A stretch of 64,000 nucleotides of DNA from Guillardia theta CCMP2712 (lineage: Eukaryota; Cryptophyceae; Pyrenomonadales; Geminigeraceae). The notes under the pieces were generated by a model. That model was not told the origin of the DNA. It did not search any database and saw nothing but the letters and a program-made list of their open reading frames with translations. The stretch's first letter is position 1. Every line of letters starts with the position of its first letter. Location: assembly GCF_000315625.1 (NCBI RefSeq), contig NW_005434565.1, positions 1 through 64,000 on the forward strand, given 5' to 3'. Both the position numbers and the translations under genes were made by a program. Shown here in pieces: positions 40,101-50,452 of this stretch.

Positions 40101-41886
40101 AGACGAGGAAAGCATAACAGGGAGGTCCTTGCCAACTCCTGAAGGGACTAGAGACGTCAGCACCGTCTCGGATGTCCAATCAGTGCTTTCGCTGGACGTT
40201 TTCCTATTCATCGATAAAGCAAGGGAGATTATCAAAAGTGAGCAACGCGATGAAACATCTCGTACCCTGTCCTAGATTTGGAAGAAGTTGAATACAGGCC
40301 AAAATTTGTGCCAAAGATGGAAATATTTCCACTTGACTCAAGGTGAGCAGGATCACTTCATTAGACAAATAGCCAATTACCTCGTGAAGTTGCTTGCAAA
40401 GGAGATTGTAGCAAATGAAACCTCGGGTGTATCAATCGAAACACCCATATGAAGACTCCCCGTCAGAATGCCTTTAAAGAATGGTCAGAGGACTAAGACG
40501 TGAGCAAGGTATGATCACCAACTGTGACGATTTGTCGGCGTGAACTATGCTCTCTTGCACTTGCAAACCTGCGATGCTTTTCAGAGTCTTTTACTTCTTC
40601 ATCGCTCGCATGTTTCATTTCCCAACCTGACAGTCAAGCTTGTGTCTGTGATCCATTCTGTTCTTTCACTTGCACTGCATGAAGAGCTTCGTTGAGATTG
40701 ATCAGTCATGCCAAAATTGGTGCCCCAGATCATCAAGTCCTCTTCGCTGTGCGTGGCAGTGTTGCCCAACAGATAGGGGACAAATCTTGAGTTTGCGTTG
40801 TCATATGAAAATGATTTAGTGAGAGAGCCTGTGACCAGAACAATCAACATGACAAGATGTATCGGGATAAAACACCGTCAACTAAATTTGACGTGACCAC
40901 AGCTGTCAATGAGCTTGAAACGCCAGCAGCTGTGGGATGTTTGAGACAGATCCACAACATATATATATCAATCAACCAATTTTGCAAACAATCGTTGAAT
41001 CAGATTTCCAAATGGACGTTTCGATTGTGGTGAATCCAAACTTCGATGAAAGTCAATGACAAGATCATCAGAAATATGACAGACATCGTACCATCACCCT
41101 GGGTGTCACATCCCAGATGACAAAATCCTTGCCATGTAAACCAATCATGCCGGGGATGGGAGGCTTGTCTATGTACTGCCCCTACAGATCAGAGAGAAAA
41201 TAGATGAAACAAAGAATCGTGACACACAAATGAGAGGATTGGACTCCTAGCTGACCCATGAGTTGGCAAGTTGCTTGACGTCACATAGCTATCGGATCTT
41301 CGTCAGCTGCCTCTTCTCCACCCCCTCCACCCTCATACCCTTACCTGCACTCGCCCCAGCAGCTCTCAACGCAGAAGCCGCATGCGGAATCCCACACGCA
41401 CCACCCATGATTAAAGCCCCCGACTGCATAGGTGGCACAGTCACCCCACCAGCTGTGTTCGCTAGCAAGCCATGCTTCGTTTTGATCGGTTCGTGGAAGT
41501 GAGCCAACCGCCTCTAATGTTGGCCCATCAAATTCTACAATGCCCTGTGCCAGATTTTCAGTATGAAACTACCTGCATGGTGAACAGAATCTTGCCTGCA
41601 CGACAGGCGTGTCAGGAGAGGGCAAGCTGATCGCTTCATATGGCCTCGTCTGCAGGCACGTGACTGTCGTCTCGTTGAGCCATGCGGTGGAGCGGCATGG
41701 CGTCCCACCCAGCACGAGAGCGGGACTTGCATCGAGATTTTGACCGAAGAAAGTGAAGACGAGAGGCTGTACTGTATGCCATGGTGCGTTGGATGGAAGA
41801 ATATCTGTTGAGTTCAGTTGAAGGTGATCAAATGTGATCACAGATTCGACAAGAACCAAACACAAGATGATGAGACGGAACTTCAT
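5405..41886 (-). CDS. Giant TIG/IPT-REJ-EGF multi-pass membrane protein
   Basis: A single spliced gene of about 36.5 kb and some 30 introns, predicted at roughly 11,000 aa. The start at 41886 gives a signal peptide (MKFRLIILCLVLVESVITF); the stop is at 5405-5407. I followed GT-AG introns of about 45-60 nt, with matching phases, between consecutive exons from about 40.2 kb to the end (for example 7310-7358). Junctions at 41.0-41.5 kb are not fully resolved. About sixty TIG/IPT domains carry the signature FG..D, then W-x-SDS/T, then SYD. Other parts, described separately, are an unnamed repeat block, a REJ-like region, a GPS-like motif, EGF and Cys-rich repeats and a multi-pass C terminus. The layout recalls fibrocystin and polycystin-1, suggesting a large adhesion or sensing receptor at the cell surface; the function is inference. 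A single-base frameshift breaks the frame at 10375-10378. If that is real, or if the model were split, several proteins would result. Confidence 0.82.
7150..10230 (-). other. C-terminal TIG and Cys-rich ectodomain of the giant protein
   Basis: Three to four TIG domains (9.6-10.2 kb) are followed by a dense Cys region (8.6-9.5 kb) with repeated CQGGT and CTP...NPVECG units. Then comes a beta-rich part (FNGHPGQFYNLTFTLNY). The stretch ends with EGF- and ephrin-receptor-like repeats (CVCDRGYTGISGGLCEAC, CATCVQGYYPDSAGLCQKC) just before the first membrane helix. This and the REJ region lie in one exon of about 7.9 kb (7359 to about 15246). Confidence 0.75.
10230..10430 (-). other. Tandem EGF-like repeats containing a frameshift
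   Basis: Two EGF-like units: CSGNGICVENRCKCF and SGWWGQIC, then CNSNGNCDPTNGHCQC and GTDC. The first is split between two frames at a run of four A on the plus strand (10375-10378). One extra base there would restore a continuous EGF. No GT-AG intron could explain the shift. Confidence 0.75.
10530..10665 (-). other. GPS-like motif of the giant protein
   Basis: The pattern C-H-Q-Y, then TWSPRLC, then HYICNCSLEV matches the Cys and Trp spacing of a GPCR-proteolysis-site (GAIN/GPS) motif, as found after REJ regions. The usual cleavage triad (His-Leu-Thr/Ser) is not evident, reading CSLEV instead, so self-cleavage is doubtful. Confidence 0.5.
12000..13560 (-). other. REJ-like (polycystin-type) region of the giant protein
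   Basis: The segment contains DASRSYDPDGGQLCFRWEC (about 12771-12826), the hallmark of REJ/PKD-type repeats in polycystin-1 and sperm receptor for egg jelly. It is followed by long beta-rich sequence with SNTDYSFVLRAF. A Cys-rich segment and a GTGYY motif lie upstream (14.3-15.8 kb). Assignment rests on motif resemblance only. Confidence 0.6.
18797..19149 (-). repeat. 353-bp intragenic duplicate, copy 1
   Basis: Matches 21266-21618 at constant offset 2469 with no indels and one visible difference (C at 18844, T at 21313). It covers the end of one TIG domain, a whole inter-domain segment and the start of the next, in the same reading frame. Confidence 0.97.
21266..21618 (-). repeat. 353-bp intragenic duplicate, copy 2
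   Basis: Partner of 18797-19149. The flanks differ on both sides: outside the match the two TIG domains are as divergent as any other pair in the array. Confidence 0.97.
31150..37000 (-). other. Block of about ten copies of an unnamed module in the giant protein
   Basis: Here TIG signatures give way to a different repeat of about 150-200 aa. Each copy has a strand such as TLTVTLLPN or LRFEFRPNAD, then G..(I/V)TISGL(Y/K)GS, then an acidic or Asn-rich (A/S)WN...G.(V/L).L segment, and ends in (F/L)SF.(L/I)(R/K)NP, seen as FSFQIRNPY, ISFEIKNPL and LWFELRNPY. Two Gly-rich GxGY stretches lie within it at about 34.9-35.5 kb. I know no name for the module. Ordinary TIG domains resume towards 31 kb. 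Confidence 0.75.
37350..41230 (-). other. TIG array I of the giant protein
   Basis: About ten TIG/IPT domains of roughly 90 aa, for example TVIGSNFGAQDYTPNL, WASESCLICRAPAGFG and FTYHAPVV. Two junctions were checked: GTGACC...TTTCAG near 40.06 kb and GTACTT...TTGCAG at about 37.89-37.94 kb. These extracellular immunoglobulin-like folds are typically stalk or ligand-binding modules. Confidence 0.8.
41573..41886 (-). other. Giant gene exon 1: signal peptide and first TIG-like domain
   Basis: Encodes a hydrophobic leader, then a TIG-like domain (VFTFFGQNLD, VLGGTPC, AWLNETTVTC). It ends in CAG|GTAGTT with phase 2. A probable second exon lies at about 41345-41510 and ends in GCAG|GTAAGG. A third at about 41090-41190 encodes PPIPGMIGLHGKDFVIWD, the start of another TIG domain. 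The joins between these small exons are the weakest part of the model. Confidence 0.65.
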
Positions 41887-42371
41887 AACCTGTCAAAGTT
41901 AGCAGCCAAGAATATGAAATTACATCCAGGGAGAAAAAGGGTGACCAACCCTTACCCTACAAGCTCGATATGAACCATTACGCCTCATCCTCCAAGCTCG
42001 CCCTCACCCTCCCAAGCATCACACATGGGATGGGACTCTCTGGTGTAGAAGTGTAGGGCTTGTATTTTGAATTTGCATTGATTATTTCAAATTTTCGCCT
42101 TCTATTTGACATTTTGTCGGAACATTTGGGAGCTGCTCGTGGACCAGCTTGTCAATCAAGTTTGACTCGTATTGGACGTTGCATTATCCGTTACATTCCT
42201 GGATTGTGATCCTGTATATTATATATTATTATAAATCAAGAAGTATTTTTAGTAATAAAAGTATTTTTTGCAGTAGAGCGGAACTTGACAATGCAAACTC
42301 AGCAAGGAGACGCGAGCAAGCAAGCTTCGTCTCAAGGATGAGACCGGTGAGAGCATACAGCTCGAGAACGA
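41887..42371. promoter_or_regulatory. Divergent intergenic region upstream of the giant gene
   Basis: Roughly 480 bp of AT-rich sequence separates the giant gene start (-) from the fucosyltransferase-like gene (+). It may hold a shared promoter. I identify no specific element. Frames at 42149-42466 (+) and 42229-42498 (-) lack support. Confidence 0.35.
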
Positions 42372-43980
42372 ATGCGGATAGAATGGCAGGTATGCGAGAG
42401 GGGACGAGCAGAAACAAGAGGAGAAAGAATCTGATACCAAGACATGACGAAAGATCAGGACCTTGACGTGAATGGCGATTGGCTGTCAGGCTACTCAAAG
42501 ATCCACGAAGGCATTATCTCAGGCACATTTCCAGGTCAGAGTTTCTGACAGAACAAAGCTCCCTCTCGTCATATGAATTGATTTAATCTCAGCTCATCGT
42601 CGTAGATTTGCCGTCTGGACATGCTCGGAGCTCAACGTTCCTGTGAGCCCTGAATCAACAGCGCGATGTGCAGGCAGGCAGGTAAACTTTAGAGACCTAG
42701 CTGACACTTGAGCATGCAGGCTTGGCCAACCGCCTGTTAGGCATCATCTCTGCGTTCCTCTATGCCATCCTCACTGAGCGAGCGCTGATCATCGAGTGGC
42801 CTGGGGACGAGGCCTCTCACCTCGCAAACTTTCTGTATTCTCCTTACTTGAGGTGGAACGCAACGAGATCAACATGGTCCCATTTGGTCTCCTCCGCCTC
42901 TCGCGACCCTTTCTGATCCCTGACAGGACGCTATATCTCTTGACACACGTGTGGGATCTGGACGAAGTGGATGGCTGGGCGTGCGACGGTCAACTGAAGA
43001 TGATCCTATCGCATCTTGACAGTGACGCAGAGAGTTACGAACTTTCCATTGGCTGAACGACCACAAAGCTTCTGTTGTCAAGCTCACGCTCTTGGAAGGT
43101 CCAATAGTATGCGAGAAGTGTGATTAGACTGAAATACTGCTTCAGGTTACTTTGATGATCTTCTACAAAACCCGAATCTGGCAGCTGCCTGTCTGTATGT
43201 CTACCAGCTTCTTCCGAGTGAACAGTTTAATTTCTCTTTAGCTACGGTCTTAATCTCAAGACCTCGGACGAGGTTTTGGGACGTTTGGGAAGAATTCTTT
43301 TTCATGCCCACAATTCTCTCGACGATGACATCATGGCGCGATCTGTCGGCAGTACTTTTCGTCTGGGCGTTCAGATTCGCATCGGCATGGTGAGACAAAC
43401 AGGACGAGCCTGGAACCAGAGAAGCTGAATTGTGCAGTTCGAGGCAGGAGCTATGGGGATCGGAATGACCGAGCTTGAGCGATTCCGTGTGAAGCTCCTA
43501 AAAGTCCTTGCCAAACTTTCCCAAAAGCATTCCTCGACCTTGATCGTCCTCGCCTGTGACTCCTTAGAAGTATCTGACGCAGAAACATTCAGAGTTGAAC
43601 TTGCTGTCAGGCAATAGCGCTCGCAAAGAGTTGGAACCTCAACGTAAACGGAATGACTGTCAGAATTTCAAGCTCCTCCTCCGCCATCGGAAGGTTCCGA
43701 TGCTTCGTCGAGCGCTGAGCTAACATGCGAGCAGTGTTGACTTCAATCAATCCTCGGCTATCATGGCAAGTACAATCTTCGACTTCTGGTCCCTTGCGGT
43801 TTGCGATGAAGTTTTAGTATCTGTGAGCTGACGGGGAGAGGCACACGGATATCTTGACGCTGCTGCGAGCAGGTACCGTCGACCTTTGGTCTCGTCGCAA
43901 GGTTGTTGAACCTCACAGGAAGTGTCGAGCACTTCGCGTTCCTGCGATCCGATTGGGAGGCTGTTGTGAGTGATCGTTAG
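42372..43980 (+). CDS. Fucosyltransferase-like glycosyltransferase (GT37/xyloglucan FUT type)
   Basis: Spliced gene recognised from motif-bearing exons: DWLSGYSKIHEGIISGTFP (about 42.47-42.53 kb), ANRLLGIISAFLYAILTERA (42.72-42.79 kb), and YFDDLLQNPNLAAACLYVYQ (43.15-43.20 kb). Further on come FRLGVQIRIGM (about 43.37 kb), FDFWSLAVCDEVLVS (about 43.79 kb) and VPSTFGLVARLLNLTGSVEH (43.87-43.93 kb), with the stop at 43978-43980. The order (G)LxNRLL, then GVQIR, then S.PSTFGLVA is that of plant-type alpha-fucosyltransferases, which use GDP-fucose in the Golgi. Several introns of about 50 nt are clear (for example GTGAGC...GAGCAG before VPSTFG). The start and the 42.6-42.95 kb joins are uncertain, and I see no signal anchor, so a 5' exon may be missing. 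Confidence 0.68.
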
Positions 43981-44334
43981 CTTACCCGGGAGCCGCTCAC
44001 TCGATGGCAGTTGTGGAACAAATACGCTGCCATTATGGCTGAAGGTGAGGAGGAGCGAGAGCTGCTTGTTGCTAACAATTCACAGATGAGCATGTGGATT
44101 ATAAGAGAATATTTGGAAGAGCTTTCTGCAGTACAGTAGGTTGGACCGGAGATCTCTGCCTGCATGAGGAGGTAGACTTTGGAACTTGAGAAACATGAGG
44201 TCGGCAGTCAATAGTCAAGTCACGTGAAAACTTTACATAGACGTGAAACGCTGAATTTAACAAGCATTATGACTTTTGTACAATTATCTGCATTTCAGTT
44301 AGGAGACTACCGAACAGTCACGACTTCGGACGAC
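43981..44334. other. Intergenic between convergent genes
   Basis: No convincing gene. A consensus donor GTAAGT overlaps the VPS10 stop. Splicing to an AG near 44306 would add a short alternative C terminus ending near 44.27 kb. Confidence 0.4.
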
Positions 44335-47270
44335 TTACTTGCGTGATGGCGGAGGAGCAAGGCTTGGAACAGGTGCAGCCTTATGTATCGTCAACAGCGG
44401 TAGCAAAACACGCTTTGGCATTCTCACCGGTAGAGGAGGCAATGGGTTGGAAGATGCCTGCGGCGTAGCTTCTATGCTCACCAGAGTAGGAGGAGGTGCG
44501 ATATTCTGCTGCTTGGGCTCCGTTACGCCGAGAGCATACTCATGAAGACTCTCCCCAAGGACTTGAGCCTCATCATCGTCATCTCCAAGTCCAAAGTCTT
44601 CGTCATCCAGATCCGGTCCGTCCGCCAGCCCCATGTACCTCGCCGAAGACCCTCCGCCAAACCCTCCGAAGAAGTTCGAACTGGCATGGGCCCCACCGCG
44701 GAAGAAGTCAAGGCAGTCTGCCGCAGATGTCCATGGATCAGCGAAACCCTTTCAACAATTATCAGCCTGAAGAGAAACAAGCAAGAGAATTGATCACCTG
44801 TTCTTTTCGTCGGATGTACGTGAACCACGCGAAAACAGTCGCTAAAGCCACCATGGCGAACAAGATCACCATTCCAGTTCGACCAAAACCAGGACAGCTC
44901 TGGATGACTGGTTCCAATTCACTTGCTACAGAACCGCCGACACAGGAGTCTCCCGGAACCCTTCGATAGCCCTAGAGGACTACGTAAGCGACGGGCAAGT
45001 CAAGATATCACTCAATACCTTGGTGATCACAAAGTATCCGCTGCAATCCTGAGGAGCTCCAAACCCGACTTCGGGCATATCTGGCACTCGCACACACTCC
45101 TTCTTCTCATTCATTTGAAACCCAAAGTCGCACTCGAAGTCAACACGTGTGCATTCGCAGTTGACCTTCGATTCCCGTCGATCGTAGTCCCATCCGTTGA
45201 AACACTGCACAGCTCGTTTCCTTCTAGTGTACGTCACTTTCCTGCCGAGCAGACAGTTGCCAGAGCGCAAAGCATCAGCAGGGGTCCATTCTTCATAGTC
45301 ACTTGCATCAGAGCCTGGAGCATTGATTCCTGCACACCGCCTCTCATGCAGAGTCTCAAAATTCAGCTGCATCAAAACTCCCTTGTCGTTTCGGCGGCCA
45401 TACAAAATGAAAATCTGACTGGTACCCGAGGGTTCCGTGATGATATTTTCCACCTCGATATGATGTTCCCAAAACTTGAAATCTGTCCAGTTGAGCCCTT
45501 CATTCCACGAATACCTGACCGTGTTCGTCGCCTCTCGGTTGTTTGCCATAATCATCAATGCACCGTGGTCTCCGAACTCATAGATAAAACTTCCTTTGGT
45601 TATTTGCTCCCAAGTTCGACCGGCATCACGGCTGAAGTATGTATTGATTTCATCTTGCCTTCGATGAAGATGATGCCCGACATTCCCAGTGGCCATTATC
45701 AACCCAGTCGAAGATACCGAACTGTAGACAGGACCCAGGAATCCCGATGTCTTTCCATTCAGATGAAGAGAACAGCCATCACACTAAACGTTCGATCATT
45801 CTATGAGTCAAGTTTCGACACACCATAGAGATTTGAAATTCACCACGATCGGTCTTCCAAGGTGATCATTTGTCGGTGGCGTCAGATCTTTCCACATCGC
45901 GCCTTTATCATAGGAAATCACAGTCTTCGTCGGAACCATTCCATCTTCCTGTGGGCAAAGAAGATCAAATGTCACAAAAAGTGCTTAACAGAAATAAAGA
46001 AAAAGACTAGAAAGTTAAATTAATCTTGTGTGTTAGAACCACATTTAGGTTTAGAAATACCGACTGGAGACCACCGAACAGTTTCAGTTCTGGCTCTACG
46101 CTGGTGTCTGCGACGTTCGCTATATACACTCCGTCGACACCATTGATCCGTTCAAAATCACTTAGGCCGCGATAGTCTTTGACAACAGCTCTGCAAATCG
46201 GTAGGGTGATCATGAAGTACAATAAGTCTTACATGCACAACCTGAGGGACAGGGTGTATGAGCTTCCTTCTGGGCCAGACATGTAAACGTTAGCAAATTG
46301 TCTGTCCCTTGAGCTATGCGAGACTTGCACAAACACGGATCCTTCCTTGGAATCAACAACACGGTATGACCTCTCGGACAACTGCATTGCTGTCAAGACT
46401 CTTGTTAATTAACTCCAAAGTAACCTGATAGGGAAACTGAGCAGTCTTAAACATCTTGCCACCATCCGCACTGACGTGAAGCTTGACTTCTAGCTCCTCT
46501 TCCGGATTCATAGCTGCCACGAACCAATATGGGCGGTGTAAAGCAAATCGATTTCCGTGCGGTACTACTATGTCGCTATTCTTGAAGAAATCGTGTGAAA
46601 TCACAAAGTCCACATTCGGATCCCATTCCGCAAAATTCTTTTTTGCCGGTGCATCCTGCTTTCGAACGCATGCAAAAATGGTCTTCTCATTGAAACCTTT
46701 GATCTTGGGATCTGCCCACTCAAATTGAAAAACTCTTGACACTATTTTTTTCCAGCTTTGACCAAAGTCAACAGAGAGAAAAAGAGAAAGGTATCGATCT
46801 GGAAATGATCCTTCATATTTACTCGCAAGGATCCATTCAGCTTGGCTTGGGTGTAATTTGATCTCATTCATGATACCAAACTCTCTCTTCGTATACGTTT
46901 CCCCTTGGTTCTTGGTGAACCAATTGCTTTCACCATAACCTTTCATGACGGCGTACTTGGGATCAGCATGACTGAATATCATCTGTTGGATTCGAGTCTG
47001 ATATTGCTCCTCATCAGTTGAGACCATCTTGTCTCGCTGACTGACCCAATTCATCCCATCATCTACACTTCTATAGATACTGCCTCGGGCCGATCGAACA
47101 AAAACTGTCTTAGCATTTGGCTTTGCATCCTTCAACGTACTATTCACCCACTGCATGTCAGTGACCTGACTGTCAATGAGGAATGGCCTCGAAGTAGTTA
47201 TCTTGCCACCATTCGCCAAGCAAGAAAAGAGGAGAAAGTAGCTGAGGATGGAGAGCCTTCCTAAATTCAT
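44335..47270 (-). CDS. Sortilin/VPS10-domain sorting receptor
   Basis: The start at 47270 gives a signal peptide (MNLGRLSILSYFLLFSCLANG). A VPS10 ten-bladed propeller follows, with BNR/Asp-box-like turns (SIYRSVDDGMNW, LFLSVDFGQSW, YFSRDAGRTW) and family blocks YRVVDSKEGSVFVQV, FERINGVDGVYIANV and CSLHLNG...TGLIMATGNVG. Next comes the Cys-rich 10CC module (about 44.99-45.4 kb) with NCECTRVDFECDFGF. A membrane helix (MVILFAMVALATVFAWFTY) lies at about 44.82-44.88 kb, and the tail is an acidic cytosolic stretch (DLDDEDFGLGDDDDE). Introns of about 50 nt separate at least six exons. VPS10 receptors shuttle hydrolases and other cargo between Golgi and endosome. The tail is the likely adaptor-binding part; I see no clear classical dileucine signal. 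Confidence 0.9.
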
Positions 47271-48430
47271 GTTTGCGCGCATATGTTGAATCAGCTTTAG
47301 CACTTTGTATCCATTCCAAGTTTACTCATGTCTCGTCCAAACCTAGTAAACAACCATTAATTCGTTTCATGGTTACATACTTTGAGGTATGTTGCACGAA
47401 ATCAAGCATCTGGTCTATCTCTTCAATGACATCAAATTGCTTCAAATTACAAGAGCCAGAACAAGAGCAAGAGACATCAGCCTGGACGAGAGAAGAGGGG
47501 ACATCATCGTTTCGCACATGGACATTTGAGGATGAAGCACTAAATGGAATGCCCGAGAAGTGATGTCACAAACTGAGTCACAAAGGTGGCGCAGCTACAG
47601 CCAAACCATTTTCAACAGGTCGCAACAGTAGAGGTTGAGGCTCTCAGAGGAGAGGAGAGAGCACGACAACTCAGGACAACTAAGAGGTCAAGGAGGTAAT
47701 GCATCAGCGAAAGGAGGAGGAGAAGGTTGCAAGCGATCAGAGCCATTTTCTTGGCTCGACCGCCTCATGACAACCACGCTGCCATGCCAGCTGTCCTGGT
47801 GACGAAAACGTCTATCACAATGGGGGTAGGGTCAAATTTATTGCAACGGAAAGGGTAGGGTGGAATTAACCACAATTGTAGTGTAATAAACTAGGGTGGG
47901 GTATATCACCCCACCCTGCTTTTTTCAAGGACTGGCAGCTTGTGCTTAGGGTGGCTTGCCTCTGGTAGGGTCCATAGGGCAGAGCGGGGAGGAGGGCATC
48001 ACAGTTGCGCGGGGATGAGGGCGAGACTGGCGGCCATGGCAGGGTAGAACAGATAGAGAAAGATGAGGACTCGGGAGACAGACAAGACGGAGAGAGGACG
48101 GTGAGAAAGCGAGGTAACATTAAGATGGTAGAATGTGAGATGGTGAAAGTTAAGATGATAGAATGTGGGTAATGACTCAAGACGTGGAGTAGACGAGAAA
48201 AAACATGCAAGCCGAGCACATGTACGAAGACCGTCCTTGACAGCATGAACAGATAAACAACATTCAGCCTCGTGGATAGCTTCTCTTCTTACTTTTTGGC
48301 TGACTATATTGAAAGAGGTGAAGTGGAAGATTCCTCGTATGATCAGATCTGCTATTTCGTTTCCACGTGAGTAGATGCCGTAAAGCTTGGAAAGCTGTGC
48401 TGAGCGTTTGGATCAGATCGAGGATGTGGC
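47271..48430. other. Divergent intergenic region with G-rich palindrome
   Basis: No gene supported. 47893-47917 is a perfect inverted repeat, AGGGTGGGGT, 5-nt loop, ACCCCACCCT. Around 48110-48170, AAGATGGTAGAATGTG-like units recur imperfectly. Start regions of the VPS10 (-) and glutamate kinase (+) genes flank it. Confidence 0.6.
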
Positions 48431-48999
48431 ATGAATTTTATGCTCAATGCTGTATCTCGGCATATGCACACTGATCCTTCAAGACAAAAGCTAAAAGACG
48501 CAAAGAGAGTGGTGGTAAAGGTCGGCACTGCCGTGGTTGCCAACTCGGATGGAACGATGTCTTTGTCCAGGATGGGAGCTTTGGTGGAGAAGGTGGGAGG
48601 AGGAAGCAGATTTCATGCCATGACCTGATCTTGCCCTTCCTTCAGCTTCGTGAGCTCAAGTTGCAAGGACGAGAAGTTCTTCTTGTCAGCAGCGGAGCCA
48701 TGGGACTTGGTCGGCAGAGTCTTGGACTCTCAAAGGAAGTTGTCGGTCTGTGCTCTAAGTGCTCTCTTTCTTGTCTGAGCTAAAGAAGGAAACCCGGACA
48801 ACATCATCGACAGACAAGCTTGTGCTGCTGCAGGACAAGAGCTGCTGATGAGGTCTGACATGTTGCAGCTGGAAAAGGGTTCTTTGTTTCATCTCCTGAT
48901 TCTTGTATGCAGCATGTATCACATGATGTTCAGTCGTCTCGACGTAAGGTGTGCCCAAGTCTTGATCACTCAGGTCGTGATCTCTTTCTCACTGTCTGT

Positions 49000-49037
<38 letters not shown>

Positions 49038-50255
49038 CTCTGGCGGTCGGTCTGGTTGGAAGTGACTGTGTCTTGCAGGAGGATTTCGTGTCGAGACAGA
49101 GATACATGCACCTGACTGACACTTTGGACAAACTTACTTCCTTGGGCACCATTCCCATCATCAACGAAAACGATGTCGTAACAGGTGGAGCACGAGGAGA
49201 GCAGGTGAGATTCTGTCGCCCTCCCCCTCCGCACGTTGATTTCCCTCCCAGGTGTTCAGCGACAACGACAAGCTTTCTGCTATCCTTGCAGCAGGAGCCG
49301 ACGCTGACGGACTGGCTCTGTTGACAGACGTTGAAGCTGTCTTCACCAAGCCCCCGGGAGAGCCTGGAGCGGGTGAGGGGGCGAGGAGGACACGCCTCTG
49401 TGATCTCTTGTTGCTCAGAAAGGATAAAAATCTACAAGGAAGCTGATACAGTAGAGATCGGCGCTAAATCTGGCATGGGAAGAGGCGGCATGGCGGCAAA
49501 GATCACAGCAGCACGTGTTGCCGCACGAGGAGGGGTTGCCACGTGCATCGCATCAGGTGAGAGGGAACAGCAAAAGGAGGAGCAAAAGAAGGAGCTAAGA
49601 CTGATGGTCAGGTTATGACCTGGAAAACATCACCAAAGTATTCGGAGGCCTCGATGTGGGAACATACTTCGAGCCTGACACGCGTCCCAACAAGCGGCAG
49701 AGGTCTCACAGGGGAGTTGAGCTGACACGGCACTGAGGAGCTGCTTAGGTGGCTGACGCTTGCGACCGAGTGCGTTGGGAAGCTGATCGTGGGGGCCAAA
49801 TTCAGAGAAGCTCTAGAGGTGCCGGATAAGGTGTTGGGGAGATGTGCTGAGAGCTACTGTAGAGAGGGACAGATCCAACGCTCTACGTGTCCGACCTGAT
49901 CGGAGTCTCCGGATCGTTTCCTGTCCGTTCGGTCATCTCGCTGTGAGCGTCTTTGCGTCCCCGTGCTCTCCTCAACGCTCTGCTGACCTGCTCCTGCTCT
50001 GCAGCATCGACGAGGACGGACACGAGTTTGCAAGAGGTGAGCGACGCCCCCCGAGCTCGGCTGGAGTGAAGCTGTTGGCAGGCATCACACAGAAGAAGTC
50101 AGCGGAGATCAAGGATGCGCTTCCGACGTCAGCAGGTGACGCTTCTCCGTCTCCTCACGTGCTCGAGGGCTCACGCGCTGTCAGGCAAGCAGCACAGCAC
50201 CTTCACGACTGTCCATGTCGTCATTCAGCCTTCCGACATTCTTTTACTCGGATGA
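48431..50255 (+). CDS. Glutamate 5-kinase (gamma-glutamyl kinase) with PUA domain
   Basis: Catalyses ATP-dependent phosphorylation of glutamate, the first step of proline synthesis. Exon pieces read in order: KRVVVKVGTAVVANSDGTMS (nucleotide-binding N terminus), LQGREVLLVSSGAMGLGRQ, DRQACAAAGQELL, TIPIINENDVV, FSDNDKLSAILAAGADADGL, then EIGAKSGMGRGGMAAKITAA (the family's GTGGM.TK.xAA motif, here GRGGM). The PUA end follows with DEDGHEFARG and GITQKKSAEIKDAL. The last exon ends in VHVVIQPSDILLLG, stop at 50253-50255, joined by GTGACG...TGTCAG. No glutamyl-phosphate reductase domain follows, so this is a stand-alone kinase, unlike bifunctional plant and animal P5CS. Three ATGs lie near the start (48431, 48440, 48464); the first is used. 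The middle exons at 49.6-49.95 kb are hard to join by eye. Confidence 0.85.
48993..49036. repeat. (CTGG)n microsatellite in kinase intron
   Basis: About nine tandem CTGG/GGCT tetranucleotides, preceded by CTGTCTGT, inside an intron of the glutamate kinase gene. Confidence 0.95.
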
Positions 50256-50452
50256 TTCGTGAAAATCTCGAATTCCACAGCAAAATTCGACATTATGTGA
50301 TGGAAGCTCAACACAATAAACCAATCATATCGCAATCGTCGAGATATAACGCCGGGCCGCAGAGCAGTCGGTTGCTTACTCCCGTCCCTCTGCTAACCCT
50401 CAAGCTCTTCACTCCCTTCACAGTCCTAAGCCTCTCCCCCCATCCTCGTCCC

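Noticed and set aside
42149-42498. Frames on both strands in the region upstream of the fucosyltransferase-like gene
   Set aside because: Low-complexity composition; the plus frame cannot be spliced in phase into the next exon.
47866-48246. Minus-strand 126-codon frame with Ser/Leu/His-rich content
   Set aside because: Compositional; it spans the G-rich palindrome and imperfect repeats and has no domain.
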